From NCBI GenBank assembly GCA_051871555.1, contig JBJECZ010000032.1, positions 1 through 43,612 on the forward strand: DNA of 43,612 bases. Reading direction: 5' to 3'. This document shows, piece by piece, positions 1-10,200 of this stretch (positions within the stretch are counted from its first letter, which is position 1; the number at the start of each line of letters is the position of its first letter). This stretch comes from SFTJ01 sp051871555 (GTDB lineage: Bacteria; Bacteroidota; Bacteroidia; Bacteroidales; Muribaculaceae). A model generated the notes under the pieces. It was not told the DNA's origin. It searched no databases and was given only the letters and a program-made list of their open reading frames with translations. The translations under genes were made by a program, and so were the position numbers.

Positions 1-104
1 AATGAATTCCATTTTCATCCCCTTTGGCGAAAGCCGTTCATGTCCGTTTCATATTCTTATTGTCCCTTTTTTGCGTAGTTGAAAAACCGAACTTTTCGCC
101 CAAG

Positions 105-689
105 TTAAATCAGGCTGCCCTCGTCGCTCTCAGCCTCCTCGGAAGCTTCAATCTGTTCAGCCTCGCGAGTGATTGTCTTCAGCGAATCGCCCGGCAACGT
201 CTCGGCACCAAGCACGCGCGGCGCCAGATTGATGGTCTCTACAAACGGGCGGTTGCCAAGGATGTGCTCGGTGGTGAAAGTGTCGCTCGTGGGGTTCACC
301 ATCAGCCACAGGTTGAGCAAAATGCTGAAGATGAAAAAGTACTTAAACAGGCACAGCGCCGAGCCGCCGATGTTGTCCACGATGCCCAGATGAAGCATGC
401 CGATGACGCTGCGCAAAAACATGCCAGCCACACGCACGCTAAGCGAGATGAGCAGAAACAGCACAATCACAGCCACAGCATGAGTGGTGACGCTTGCCAG
501 CGGCCACTCGGCTGCGCTCGGCATCACCGTGAGCAGGATGTCGGTGGCAGTGTCGCCAAACATGTTGCAGGCAATAATGCCCAAAATATAGCCCACCAGC
601 GAAGTAGCTTGCCTCACCAATCCGCGCATGTAGCCTATCACTACGCTTGCCACAAAAAGCAGCACTGTTATAGTATCAACAAATGTCAT
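105..689 (-). CDS. CvpA family inner-membrane protein
   Basis: The 194-residue product starts at ATG and carries four hydrophobic segments (about residues 5-25, 30-50, 65-90 and 100-130). A polar acidic tail of about 60 residues follows, rich in Glu and Ser near the end. The early Gly-Tyr-x-Arg-Gly stretch after the first membrane segment is typical of the colicin V production (CvpA) family. CvpA proteins sit in the inner membrane and have been linked to colicin V export and envelope integrity, but their molecular function is not settled. A Bacteroidetes-type -7 box lies 26 bases upstream of the start, so the gene probably has its own promoter. Family call is fairly sure; function is not. Confidence 0.8.
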   Translation of the reverse strand: MTFVDTITVLLFVASVVIGYMRGLVRQATSLVGYILGIIACNMFGDTATDILLTVMPSAAEWPLASVTTHAVAVIVLFLLISLSVRVAGMFLRSVIGMLHLGIVDNIGGSALCLFKYFFIFSILLNLWLMVNPTSDTFTTEHILGNRPFVETINLAPRVLGAETLPGDSLKTITREAEQIEASEEAESDEGSLI

Positions 690-714
690 GTCGGTTTGTT
701 TACATTTAATCGTG

Positions 715-722
715 CAAAATTA
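715..722 (-). promoter_or_regulatory. Promoter -7 box for the cvpA-like gene
   Basis: Read on the minus strand this is TAATTTTG, an exact match to the Bacteroidetes TAnnTTTG -7 element. A weak TTG lies 15 bases further upstream. It would give a leader of about 20 nt before the CvpA start. Confidence 0.6.
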
Positions 723-995
723 CTAATTTTTGCGCAATTACCCGTAACTATCCCGCCATAACTTGCCCCTTTCCCCCGAAAAACCGATAAATAAACTAAA
801 ACAATCATTGTGCTATTGCCATCTCCGATGGCATGATTGCCACCCTTGGGATGCTATGATTTCCTATAAATCCAATGAATCTGCGTGAGGCAAGCGCTTT
901 GTTTTGCGACTTCTGCGGATTCTGCGAGAGATACATCGGTGCATTGCGCTACACATATTTTTTGCTGGAAGGAGAAAAATTTCAACAATTTTCGC

Positions 996-1003
996 TACAT
1001 TTG
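996..1003 (+). promoter_or_regulatory. Promoter -7 box for the 1054-2295 gene
   Basis: TACATTTG matches the Bacteroidetes -7 consensus. Transcription would begin near 1010, leaving about 44 nt before the ATG at 1054. This is one reason to prefer that start over upstream in-frame ATGs. A clear -33 box was not seen. Confidence 0.5.
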
Positions 1004-1053
1004 TCAAAACGCGCCGAACGAGCGCACTTCTGTTTAACCCTTTGCAAATCATT

Positions 1054-2295
1054 ATGAACCTGTCAAAACCGACCAAACGCCCATTACGAATCATTTTTGC
1101 CATCGCACTCACTTGCTGCATGGCTCAAGCTTATGCCAACCAAAGTAAGCTCAAGAGCTTGAATGCCAGCGAGAAAGTGGCTGTGGTGGTCACTGAGGAC
1201 CACAGCACCGATTTCGATTTCAACAACGTGACCATAATCGGCTTTGTTGCATTCATGATTTCGCTGGGTTCGTTGGTCTACACCTATAAGTCGTATCGGT
1301 CGCAACGAAGCACCGAGGCAAACACAATGAATGTGCCAATCGAGCACCAGCGCAACAAGTTCAAGGACCTGTCGCGCCACACCTATCGCAACTTGGTGTG
1401 CACCTTTGCTGCCGCCATCAAGTTTTTCGACCCTGCCAACGGCGAAGAACAGCACCGCCTCGCCTACCCCTCGGAAAGCAATCTGCTGAAGCTGAAAGTG
1501 CAGCCCGAGGATGTGGTGATGGAAATAAACCCGGCAATGGCGGCTTCGGTGTCGGAACTGAGGTTGCTGCTGCGTAACTATAACATCGAAATAGAGGTGG
1601 CTTCGAGGCACCTGTCGAGGCAAAACATCAGCGACAGCGCCATTTATCAGGATTTCGACAACCTGCTGTTCAAGCCGCTCTATTTAGTGATGTGTGCATA
1701 TAAATTGGAAAACGACTTGGTGAACCTGTCGCAGAAGAAAAAACGTAATGAGAGCAACAACATAAACAAGGAGCTGCTGCACCGCACCCTGAGCACTATT
1801 GTCCAGGAACATTTCTCGAAGATTATTTTCGGATTGCGCAACTTCATAAATAAACCCGAATTGCACCGACACATCGGCAAGCTCGACGCTTCAGGCGAAT
1901 CACACTTTTTTGGCGTGGACCACACCGGTGCCAAGAATCGCTCAATGAACACTCTGTTTGAAAAAATCTACCCACTCGACGCCGCTTCAATCCCTGATTT
2001 GCAGTTTATAATGAAATCGAAAAAAGCAGCCAAGCCCACCGAAGGCGTAATCACCTGCGAGTTAGAAGAAGTAGAATACACCTCGCTTTGCAAAAACATT
2101 AAGGACATTGTGGACTACATCGACAGCATCAGAGCCAGCCACCCCGAGGTTTACAACGAATTGGAAGCCTACGCAGCCATGGCGGAAGCATTCGGCTCGT
2201 CGTTGAAAATCAATTTCTTGAGGTTTTTCGATATTGCGCTGCGCTTAGATGCCATTGTTGAACTTCGAAACATTGGCATGGTCAACTACGATTGA
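1054..2295 (+). CDS. Uncharacterised membrane-anchored protein with large soluble domain
   Basis: I do not recognise this 413-residue protein. It begins with a basic stretch and a hydrophobic segment ending in an Ala-x-Ala type site (about residues 10-28), which looks like a signal peptide. A second hydrophobic segment, predicted transmembrane, lies at about residues 50-70 and is followed by Lys/Arg-rich residues. The remaining roughly 330 residues are hydrophilic and mostly helical in character. The positive residues after the second segment suggest that the large domain is cytoplasmic. The start at 1054 was chosen because the signal-like sequence begins there and a -7 box ends at 1003. It stands alone, with nnr behind its own promoter downstream. 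Confidence 0.65.
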   Translation: MNLSKPTKRPLRIIFAIALTCCMAQAYANQSKLKSLNASEKVAVVVTEDHSTDFDFNNVTIIGFVAFMISLGSLVYTYKSYRSQRSTEANTMNVPIEHQRNKFKDLSRHTYRNLVCTFAAAIKFFDPANGEEQHRLAYPSESNLLKLKVQPEDVVMEINPAMAASVSELRLLLRNYNIEIEVASRHLSRQNISDSAIYQDFDNLLFKPLYLVMCAYKLENDLVNLSQKKKRNESNNINKELLHRTLSTIVQEHFSKIIFGLRNFINKPELHRHIGKLDASGESHFFGVDHTGAKNRSMNTLFEKIYPLDAASIPDLQFIMKSKKAAKPTEGVITCELEEVEYTSLCKNIKDIVDYIDSIRASHPEVYNELEAYAAMAEAFGSSLKINFLRFFDIALRLDAIVELRNIGMVNYD

Positions 2296-2361
2296 CCGAC
2301 GGCTGCGGCACTTTTGCCGGGGCTTTAGATAAATTTGCAGTCGTAACGTGAGCCTGTCATG

Positions 2362-2392
2362 TTGTAAATCAAACAAAAAACTCGTATTTTTG
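2362..2392 (+). promoter_or_regulatory. Promoter upstream of nnr
   Basis: TTG at 2362-2364 is followed after 20 bases by TATTTTTG at 2385-2392. This is a good fit to the Bacteroidetes -33/-7 arrangement. The leader to the nnr ATG would be about 90 nt. Confidence 0.6.
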
Positions 2393-2489
2393 CATTTTGA
2401 AACCCGGCAATGCCGCCGATGGCGCAATTCGATGAGTCAGCGGGCTGCAATGCACAACGAGGCAAAAGCGAAACAAGATAAGCAGCATT

Positions 2490-4013
2490 ATGAAAATATT
2501 TACTACAAAAGAGATACGAGAGATTGACCAATTCACAGTGGAGCACGACGGCGTTCCAAGCCTGACACTCATGGAGCGAGCAGCAACGGCAGTGGCAGGC
2601 GAAATCATGTCGCGGTTCCGCCCCAACAAGCGCATTGTGGTGTTTGCCGGGTCGGGCAACAACGGCGGCGATGCCCTCATCGTGGCACGCAAGCTCTACG
2701 AACAGGGCTACAACCCCGAGGTGATTTTGTTCAACGTGCGCTCGTCGCACCTCTCAAGCTCGTGCGAGCAATGCCGCAACACCCTTCAGCAGCTGCCCGA
2801 CCTCAACTTCACCGAGGTGGTGGGCACATTCATTCCGCCCGAACTGGGGCCAAACGACGTGGTTGTCGACGGGCTGTTCGGCACAGGGCTGCGCACGCCC
2901 ATCAATTCGGGTTTTGCTTCGCTCATACGCTACATCAACGAGAGCGGTGCCTACACCATTGCCATTGATGTGCCATCGGGACTCTGCGGCGAGTGGAACA
3001 GCGGCACGCCGCGCAACAACATCATTCGCGCAAGCCTCACACTGGCATTCCAGTTCAATCGTCTGGCATTCTTCTTTGCCGAAAATGCCGAGTATATTGG
3101 CGAGGTGAAGGTGCTCGACATCGAGCTAAGCCCCGAAGCCATAAGCAAGACGCGCAGCGATTTCTATCTGATTGAGGACGACGACATACGCGGCATGATT
3201 AAGCCCCGCAACTTGTTCATCAACAAATACGACGCCGGCACAGTGCTGCTGGTGTCGGGCAGCTACGGCATGGTGGGAGCCGCCATTATGGCTTCGCGCG
3301 CCGTGATGTGTGCCGGTGCCGGACTGGTGACGGTGCACGCGCCGCAATGCGCCTTCCAGCCGCTGCAAACTGCCGTGCCCGAAGCGCTGTTTGAGGTTGA
3401 CCGTGGCGAATACTTCACCACCCGCATCGAGCTGAACCACAACTACGGCGCCATTGCACTGGGTCCGGGCATGGGCACCAACGAAAAAACCATCGAGGCT
3501 CTCGACCTGTTCCTGAAGAACTGCCATCAGCCCGTGGTGCTTGATGCAGATGCGCTCAACTGCATAGCCAAGCGCCCGATTATGCTTCGCAACATACCCA
3601 TGGGGTCGGTGCTGACGCCTCACGCCGGCGAGTTCGACCGCCTGTTTGGCGCCCACGGCACCCAAGAGGAACGCTTGCTTAAAGCCATCGAGGTGTCGAA
3701 GCTCTACGGATTCACCATCGTGCTCAAAGGCCACCACACCATGACCGTGCGCAGCGACGGCAAAGTGTACATCAACCGCTCGGGCAACCCCGGCATGGCA
3801 ACCGCCGGCAGCGGCGACGTGCTCACCGGCATCATCACCTCGTTCATTGCACAAGGCTACGCCATCGACTGGGCTGTGGTGATGGGCGTGTATGTCCACG
3901 GGTTGGCTGGCGACCTCGCCGCCGAACAACACGGCGAAATTAGCCTTATGGCAAGCGACATCATCAACCACATCGGCAAAGCCATCAAGAGCATCACCGC
4001 TCCGCGAGGCTGA
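2490..4013 (+). CDS. nnr: Bifunctional NAD(P)H-hydrate epimerase/dehydratase
   Basis: This 507-residue protein has the full two-domain layout of Nnr (YjeF). The N-terminal half (about 1-215) is the NAD(P)HX epimerase, with Gly-Ser-Gly-Asn-Asn-Gly-Gly-Asp near residue 54, VDGLFGTGL and a DVPSGL segment. The C-terminal half (about 230-500) is the ADP-dependent dehydratase of the ribokinase-like fold, with LGPGMG, DADALN, LTPHAGEFDRL and NPGMATAGSGDVLTG. The Asp of the last motif, near residue 441, is the expected catalytic base. It repairs hydrated, inactive NADH and NADPH in the cytoplasm. Length and motif order match full-length family members. The DUF4831 gene follows 74 bases downstream with no visible terminator, so readthrough is possible. 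Confidence 0.96.
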   Translation: MKIFTTKEIREIDQFTVEHDGVPSLTLMERAATAVAGEIMSRFRPNKRIVVFAGSGNNGGDALIVARKLYEQGYNPEVILFNVRSSHLSSSCEQCRNTLQQLPDLNFTEVVGTFIPPELGPNDVVVDGLFGTGLRTPINSGFASLIRYINESGAYTIAIDVPSGLCGEWNSGTPRNNIIRASLTLAFQFNRLAFFFAENAEYIGEVKVLDIELSPEAISKTRSDFYLIEDDDIRGMIKPRNLFINKYDAGTVLLVSGSYGMVGAAIMASRAVMCAGAGLVTVHAPQCAFQPLQTAVPEALFEVDRGEYFTTRIELNHNYGAIALGPGMGTNEKTIEALDLFLKNCHQPVVLDADALNCIAKRPIMLRNIPMGSVLTPHAGEFDRLFGAHGTQEERLLKAIEVSKLYGFTIVLKGHHTMTVRSDGKVYINRSGNPGMATAGSGDVLTGIITSFIAQGYAIDWAVVMGVYVHGLAGDLAAEQHGEISLMASDIINHIGKAIKSITAPRG

Positions 4014-4087
4014 ACCGACCGCTGCATCGGCAGCCAACACTAAATGATTTTTTACAATCTAAGCAACACTAAATAAGTCATCGAAAT

Positions 4088-5194
4088 ATGAAAATTCAAG
4101 GATTAATTCTCGCTTCACTTGCCGTGGCAGTATGCTCAACGGCGGCAAGTGCACAGTCAACTCAGAAATTCACGGCTGCAAAGCACAACGAATATGGTTT
4201 GACCTACAGCCTGCCCACCACACACCTACGCGTAACCGTGGAGGCAGAAAAAACAGTGAAGAAAGCCGGTCCGTTCTATCAATACGCAAAAAAATATCTG
4301 GGCACCGACGACGTTGTCACCAAGGACAGCCAAGAGTGGGACCTCAAAACCGTCGACGTAGCCTCGTATGGCGTGCCAAACACCCAGAAGCAATATCTCA
4401 TGCAGTTCAAGCCCGGCTCGAACGTGTATGTGACAAAATCAGCTGACGGACTGCTGCTGTCGGTGAACACCGAGAATGTGCAGGCACCCGAGCAACCGCG
4501 CAAGCCTCAAGCCGAGAACCCATCGGTGCTCGACGACAACGCCTACACCTTTGCCCTGCCCGGCGAGATGCTGGTGAGCGCTTCCACAGCCAAACGCGCC
4601 GAGATTGCCGCCCAGCAAATCTATAAAATTCGCGAAAGCCGCACCAACTACGCCACCGGCGAAGCCGACCAAATGCCGCCCGACGGCGCTGCCATGAAAT
4701 TGGTGCTTGAGCAACTCGATGCTCAGGAAAAAGCTTTGTGCGCATTGTTCGTCGGCACTGTGCAACGCAGCACCGAAATCAAGCAATTCGACTTCGTGCC
4801 CGACACCGTCGACACCAAAAACCAGGTGCTTTTGCGCATCAGCAACTTCAACGGCATCACCGACGCCGACGACCTCACCGGCGAACCGCTATACGTGACA
4901 ATGAACGTGGTTGAACGCGGCGAACTACCTGTCGACGAAAAAGGCATAACAAAAAAGCTGCCTAAGGGCGCCGTGGTCTACAATATGCCAGGCAAAGCCC
5001 GCTTCACATTCACCTACGAAGGCAAAAAGGTGGCTGAACGCACATTCGACGTGGCTCAACTGGGCGTTGAGTTCGGTCTCGACCCCAACCTGTTCAGCAG
5101 CAAAAAGGCTCCGTCGTTCGTGAAATTCTATCCCGAAACCGGTGCCGTGAAAGAAATCGGCGCAGCCGAAGTGCCAGAGCCCGAAGGCAAATAA
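4088..5194 (+). CDS. DUF4831 family exported protein
   Basis: This 368-residue protein has a clean signal peptide (hydrophobic core at 5-15, ending Ala-Ser-Ala near residue 22), then mixed beta-rich sequence. Overall similarity is to the DUF4831 family, which is found mainly in Bacteroidales and has no established function. No lipid-attachment cysteine or transmembrane segment is visible after the signal, so it is probably periplasmic. It lies 74 bases after nnr with no promoter evident between them. It is followed by a strong hairpin at 5229-5260. Confidence 0.75.
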   Translation: MKIQGLILASLAVAVCSTAASAQSTQKFTAAKHNEYGLTYSLPTTHLRVTVEAEKTVKKAGPFYQYAKKYLGTDDVVTKDSQEWDLKTVDVASYGVPNTQKQYLMQFKPGSNVYVTKSADGLLLSVNTENVQAPEQPRKPQAENPSVLDDNAYTFALPGEMLVSASTAKRAEIAAQQIYKIRESRTNYATGEADQMPPDGAAMKLVLEQLDAQEKALCALFVGTVQRSTEIKQFDFVPDTVDTKNQVLLRISNFNGITDADDLTGEPLYVTMNVVERGELPVDEKGITKKLPKGAVVYNMPGKARFTFTYEGKKVAERTFDVAQLGVEFGLDPNLFSSKKAPSFVKFYPETGAVKEIGAAEVPEPEGK

Positions 5195-5228
5195 ACCACC
5201 ATTACCGATTACATTCGATTGATTATCA

Positions 5229-5260
5229 GCATCGTTAACCGCTTGTGCGGTTAACGATGC
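5229..5260 (+). repeat. Perfect 14-bp inverted repeat, intergenic repeat copy 1
   Basis: A perfect 14-bp stem with a TTGT loop lies 34 bases after the DUF4831 stop. The downstream sequence has only three T's in a row, so it is not a textbook terminator, though it may protect or end the transcript. The core TTAACCGC-loop-GCGGTTA and the preceding GATTATCAGCA-like bases recur at 16122-16154. A shared TGTAGGGGCG word lies close by at both places. Confidence 0.6.
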
Positions 5261-5422
5261 CGTTTCATAATCTCTATTCACAGAAAGGCACATGAGAGGC
5301 GTTGTAGGGGCGCAGCGTATATGCCCGGCAACAACGTGACATAATATGCCCATTAACATGCCCAATTCGCACATTTTTCCATTTTATTGGTCCATTTTTC
5401 TCACTATATCAGATAAATGTAT

Positions 5423-5430
5423 TACCTTTG
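5423..5430 (+). promoter_or_regulatory. Promoter -7 box for the FadL-like gene
   Basis: TACCTTTG is an exact -7 consensus match, located 32 bases before the ATG at 5463. No convincing -33 TTTG is at the right spacing. Confidence 0.6.
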
Positions 5431-5462
5431 CACCCGAAAACAATTAAAAGGTATATTTGATA

Positions 5463-6902
5463 ATGAGTAAAAAATTATTTTTAGGGTTAGCAATCGCTGC
5501 CATCAACACGTTGAGTGCATTTGCAGGCGGATTGCTGACAAACACGAATCAAAACGCATCATTCCTGCGTCAACTTAGTCAAGAAGCCATCATCGACATC
5601 ACAGGCGCCTATATGAACCCTGCCGGTGTGGCATTCCTCAACAACGGTTTCCACCTGAGCCTAAACGTGCAAAGCGCCTATCAGGACCGCGACATCACCA
5701 CCACCTTCCCACTCTTTGCCTACAACGTGAACAACCCTTCGGCAACCCACAAGTTTGAAGGCGAAGCCAAGGCACCGGCAATTCCAAGCTTCCAGTTGGC
5801 ATACGTTCACGACCGTTGGAGCATCGTTTCGTCGTTTGCGCTGATTGGCGGCGGCGGCAAGTGTGAGTTCGACAACGGCCTCGGCACATTCGAAGCGCTC
5901 TATGCAAGCCAAATCTATTCGTCGGTAACCTCTTCACTCAGCCAAGTGAACCAAATGGCAGGTCAAATGTATGGCGTGCCGGGCACACTCGCGTTTGGCG
6001 GCTACGACCTCAATGCTTATATGAAGGGACGCCAATACTTCTTCGGCCTCAGCGTGGGCGGCACCTACAAAATCACCGACAACATCGCAGCCTATGTGGG
6101 CGTGCGCGGCGTGCTTGCCAACTGCAACTACAACGGCTGGGTTGAAGATGCTTCGGCTCGTATCGTTGCCGGCACTTCGCCGGTTGACGCTCAACTGCTG
6201 CCAACAGTTCAAGCCCAAGTAGATGAGCAACTTGCCAAAACCGACATCTCGCTCAACACCGACCAAACAGGCTTCGGGTTGGCTCCAATTATCGGCATCG
6301 ACTGGAAAATCAACGACCAATGGAACGTGGCAGCAAAATATGAGTTCAAAACGCGTATGCGCCTCAAAAACAAGAGCGAGATGAACGACTACGCAAGCGC
6401 TTTGTCGCAAACCAATGCCGTGCTCGGTCAGTTTGCCGACGGCAGCAAGGTGGCAAGCGATATGCCTGCATTCTTCTCGATTGGTGCTCAATACTCGCCA
6501 ATCAGCAGCCTGCGTCTTAATGCCGGTTATCACTTCTACGACGACCGCCACGCCACTCAATACGGCGACAAGCAGAAACTGGTGAACAGCGGCACATTCG
6601 AAGTGCTTGCCGGCGTGGAATACGACATCTGCAAACTCGTCACCATCTCGGCTGGCTGGCAAACCACCAACTACGACCTAAGCGACGAGCACATGAACGA
6701 CCTCAGCTTCACCACCTCGAGCAACAGCATTGGCGGCGGCGTACGCATCCACGCCACTCAACGCACCAGCATCGACCTCGGTTATATGCAAACTCTGTAC
6801 AAGAGCCGCGATGTGGCTACCCAAACTGCTGCCGGCGTGAAAAACGACCACTACTATCGCACCAACCGCGTGATTGGCGTGGGCGTGAACATCGCATTCT
6901 AA
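5463..6902 (+). CDS. OmpP1/FadL family outer-membrane beta-barrel protein
   Basis: The 479-residue product begins with a signal peptide ending in Ala-Phe-Ala near residue 21. It has an N-terminal segment running through QNASFLRQLSQEA and GAYMNPAGVAFL, characteristic of the OmpP1/FadL/TodX family, where this region forms the plug of the barrel. The rest is alternating beta-strand sequence ending in VGVGVNIAF with a C-terminal Phe, as expected for an outer-membrane barrel. Family members import hydrophobic compounds such as long-chain fatty acids; the substrate here is unknown. A TTG six bases upstream could extend the frame, but the ATG at 5463 directly precedes the signal peptide. It is monocistronic: own promoter, and a terminator at 7029-7068. 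Confidence 0.88.
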   Translation: MSKKLFLGLAIAAINTLSAFAGGLLTNTNQNASFLRQLSQEAIIDITGAYMNPAGVAFLNNGFHLSLNVQSAYQDRDITTTFPLFAYNVNNPSATHKFEGEAKAPAIPSFQLAYVHDRWSIVSSFALIGGGGKCEFDNGLGTFEALYASQIYSSVTSSLSQVNQMAGQMYGVPGTLAFGGYDLNAYMKGRQYFFGLSVGGTYKITDNIAAYVGVRGVLANCNYNGWVEDASARIVAGTSPVDAQLLPTVQAQVDEQLAKTDISLNTDQTGFGLAPIIGIDWKINDQWNVAAKYEFKTRMRLKNKSEMNDYASALSQTNAVLGQFADGSKVASDMPAFFSIGAQYSPISSLRLNAGYHFYDDRHATQYGDKQKLVNSGTFEVLAGVEYDICKLVTISAGWQTTNYDLSDEHMNDLSFTTSSNSIGGGVRIHATQRTSIDLGYMQTLYKSRDVATQTAAGVKNDHYYRTNRVIGVGVNIAF

Positions 6903-7028
6903 ACCGCCTTGTTCTTTCTAATGGCAGCAGCCATTTGGGAAAAAGGCAATCACAAAAGAAGCTTAAATAAAATTCAGTTACGGGAAAATACTTACTGAAT
7001 TACATTTATTGAATAGTGATTTTATCAT

Positions 7029-7068
7029 GGGAGAGCACTCACTTAAATGCTCTCCCTTTTTCTTTTTT
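7029..7068 (+). terminator. Rho-independent terminator after the FadL-like gene
   Basis: A perfect 9-bp stem (GGGAGAGCA with TGCTCTCCC) and a 10-nt loop are followed by a T-rich tract (five T's, C, six T's). It lies about 125 bases past the stop. Confidence 0.85.
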
Positions 7069-7176
7069 GCAAACAAAACAACGATTTTTAACGCCAAAAT
7101 GATAGATATTTTACCAAATTTTGTAACAAATTTTACATTTTTTGGCATATTTCTTTCATTTTTAGCAACAAGTGAT

Positions 7177-7184
7177 TATATTTG
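7177..7184 (+). promoter_or_regulatory. Promoter -7 box for the first susC
   Basis: TATATTTG matches the Bacteroidetes -7 element exactly and would start transcription near 7191, about 54 nt before the susC ATG. The region around -33 is T-rich but lacks a clean TTTG. Confidence 0.6.
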
Positions 7185-7244
7185 CAGCGAGAGAATAAAT
7201 AGGTATAATAACAAATCATTGAAAAAACTCAATCAATTTCAAGA

Positions 7245-10200
7245 ATGAAAACAAAATCAATTTACCTATTCATTGTTTGCCTACTCACAGGAGTTTGTAG
7301 CGCGATGGGGCAAACAATGAAAGTTTCCGGCACAGTATACAGCTCCGATGGGCATAAGCCGGTGATAGGCGCTACGGTGCTCGTAAAAGGCACAAAATTG
7401 GCAGTTGCCAGCGACATCGACGGCAACTTTGTGATTAACAACGTACCCGCCGGCGCCAAGAGCGTGGTGGTGAGCTACGTGGGCATGAAAAAAGCCGAGC
7501 AGGCAATCAGCCCGTCGATGGAGATTGTTCTCACACCCGACAGCGAAGTGCTCGACGAAGTGATGGTGGTGGCTTACGGCACCGCCAAGAAAAGCAGTTA
7601 TGCAGGTTCGGCATCGCTCGTGAAAGGCGACGCCCTAAAGGACATGCCAATCACCACATTCGAAAATGCCCTCACCGGCAAGGTGGCTGGTCTGCAAGTG
7701 ACTTCGTCAAGCGGACAGGCAGGCTCGGCACCAAGCATACGCATACGAGGCAACGGCTCGATGAACGCAAGCAACGAACCGCTTTATGTGATTGACGGCG
7801 TGCCCGTGGTGAACGGCGACGTGGGTCAGATGAGCGGCTACACCTATAGCACCAACAACGTGATGAACTCGCTCAACCCCGAGGACATCGAGTCGATTTC
7901 GGTGCTGAAAGATGCTGCGGCATCGTCGCTCTACGGTAGCCGTGCTGCCAACGGCGTGGTGCTCATCACCACCAAGAAAGGCAAGCAAGGCCGCCCGGTG
8001 GTTGCCCTGAAAGCTTCGGTGGGCTTCACTCCAAGCTGGGCTACCAAGAACTACGAGGCGGCAAGCACTCAGGAACAAGTGAACATGCTCTACACCGTGT
8101 TCCACGACTATCGCACATCAAACGGCCGCACACCCGAAGCCGCCAACGAATATGCACTGAGCCAGCTCAACAAAAAGTTCAATAAACACGGTTATCAATT
8201 CTCAACCGAAGGCACAGGTGCCTACGAGAACGTGATAATTAGCGAATACAACAACTCGGGCCGCGCCAACCGCTATTTCGATTGGGACGACGCTTATTTC
8301 CGCACAGCCGTGTTCCAGACCTACGACCTCAGCGTGAGCGGCGCCAACGACCGCACCAACTACTACACCTCGCTGTCGTACACCAAGGACGACGGCCGTG
8401 TGAAGACCAACAGCTTCGACCGCATCAGCGGCCGCGTGAACGTGACACAGAAAGTGGGCAAATGGCTCGACTTTGGCACAAACGTGAGCCTCAGCCGCAC
8501 CGCCAAGAGCGGATATAACGACACTCGCAGCACCGGCGCAAACCTGTTTATGCAGACCCGCAACCTGCTGTGGGGACTCTATTGGCCTACCGACTACAGC
8601 ACCGGCGAAGAATGGACCAGCCGCTATGGCAGCTACGCCTACAACTCGCTCTACTACAACAAAGAATGGGAAAACGAAAGCGTGAACAACCGCATCTCGG
8701 CTGTTGAAACCCTCACGCTGCACCTCTACGAAGGTCTCGACCTCAAGAGCATCTTCTCATACGACAACACTACGGTGAAAGACCACATCTATTATAGTGC
8801 CAACCACTTCAGCGGCGCCGCTGCCGGTGGCGAAGTGCACGAAATGCGCACTGTTTACGAAAAAATAGTGTCGTCGACAACCGCCAACTACAACAACACC
8901 TTCGGGCTGCACAGCATTGGCTTGCTTGCCGGCTTTGAGGCTGAGAAAAACACCACCGACTTCACCCGCGCCAGCGGCGAAGGCCTGCCCACCAGCACAC
9001 TGCACACCGTGGCAACCGCAGGCACAGTTAAAGCCAACGCCTACAACTGGGGCAACTCGATGGTGTCGCTGCTCTCGAAAGTCGACTACAACTGGAATCA
9101 ACGCTACTTCTTCTCGGCTTCGTTGCGACGCGACGGCTCGTCACGCCTTAGCCCCGACACCCGCTGGGGTAACTTCTGGAGCGTGGCTGGCGCTTGGCGC
9201 ATCATCACCGAACCATGGATGCAAGACGCGACCGCACTCAGCGACCTGCGTGTGCGCCTGTCTTACGGCGTTAACGGCACCCTGCCAACCAACAACTACG
9301 GCTACATCAACCTGATGAGCTACACAAACAAATATCTGGGCAACCCGGGCGGCACAATCACCACTATGGCTAACAGCGACCTCTCGTGGGAAACCAGCTA
9401 CACCACCAACGTGGGAATCGATTTCGGATTCTTGAGCAATCGCCTGCGTGGTACGATTGAATACTTCGACCGAAAATCGAAAGACCTCTTGCAAGATGTG
9501 CCAATCTCCACCGTCACCGGCTTCAGCTCGGTGCTGAGCAACATTGGCGAAATCAACAACCACGGCTTCGAAATTGAAATCAACGGCGACATCATCAGCA
9601 ACAAGAACCTCATTTGGAGCGCCGGAATCAACGCCTCGATTCTTTCGAGCAAGGTGAAGAAACTCTACAACGGCGCCGACATCATCTGGTATGACCCCAC
9701 CGGCGACGACGACCGCGCAATGTATCTCTATCGCGAAGGCGAATCAACCTTGGCATTCTACGGCTATGAATGGGCAGGCGTCGACCCCAACAACGGCAAG
9801 AGCGTTTACTATGTGAACGAGCCAGGCGACCCCAAAGCCGGCGACTTTGAATATAACGGCCGCGGCGCCACCTACGACTACGACAACGCCAACTACACCA
9901 TCATCGGCAACGCAGTGCCCAAGATTAGCGGCGGCTTCAACACCAGCGTGAACTATCGCGGCATCGACCTCGGCTTGAACTTCATCTATAAGCTGGGCGG
10001 CAAAATCTACGACGGAGCATACAAAGATGTTGCCGACGACGGTTACTACTGGGAACGCATCCGCGCCAAGAGCTACTACGACAACATGTGGACCCCAACC
10101 AACACCTCGGGCACTCAGCCGGCACTCAGCGGCAACGACCTCACCGACGCCATGCAATACAGCTCGCGACACATTCACAGCGCCAACTTCCTGCGCCTCA

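Larger units (their letters stand above)
690..1053. other. Intergenic region between divergent genes, with a short hairpin
   Basis: No gene is supported here. The stretch holds the minus-strand cvpA promoter, a perfect 7-bp hairpin with a 3-nt loop at 817-833 (TGCCATC/GATGGCA, no T tract, so not an obvious terminator), and the plus-strand promoter at 996-1003. An open frame continues upstream from 1054 to 904, but it would begin before the promoter and its extra 50 residues are basic and unlike a protein start. Confidence 0.5.
6903..7244 (+). other. Intergenic region between the FadL-like gene and susC
   Basis: No gene is supported. It contains a small AATGGC/GCCATT hairpin at 6919-6934, an AATTCAGT/ACTGAATT inverted repeat shortly after it, the strong terminator at 7029-7068 and the susC promoter at 7177-7184. 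Confidence 0.5.

Noticed and set aside
904..1053. Upstream extension of the 1054-2295 gene
   Set aside because: It would begin before the -7 box at 996-1003 and place a basic stretch before the signal-like sequence.
4439..4786. Small minus-strand frames inside the DUF4831 gene
   Set aside because: They are wholly contained in a signal-peptide-bearing coding sequence and lack promoters or conserved motifs.
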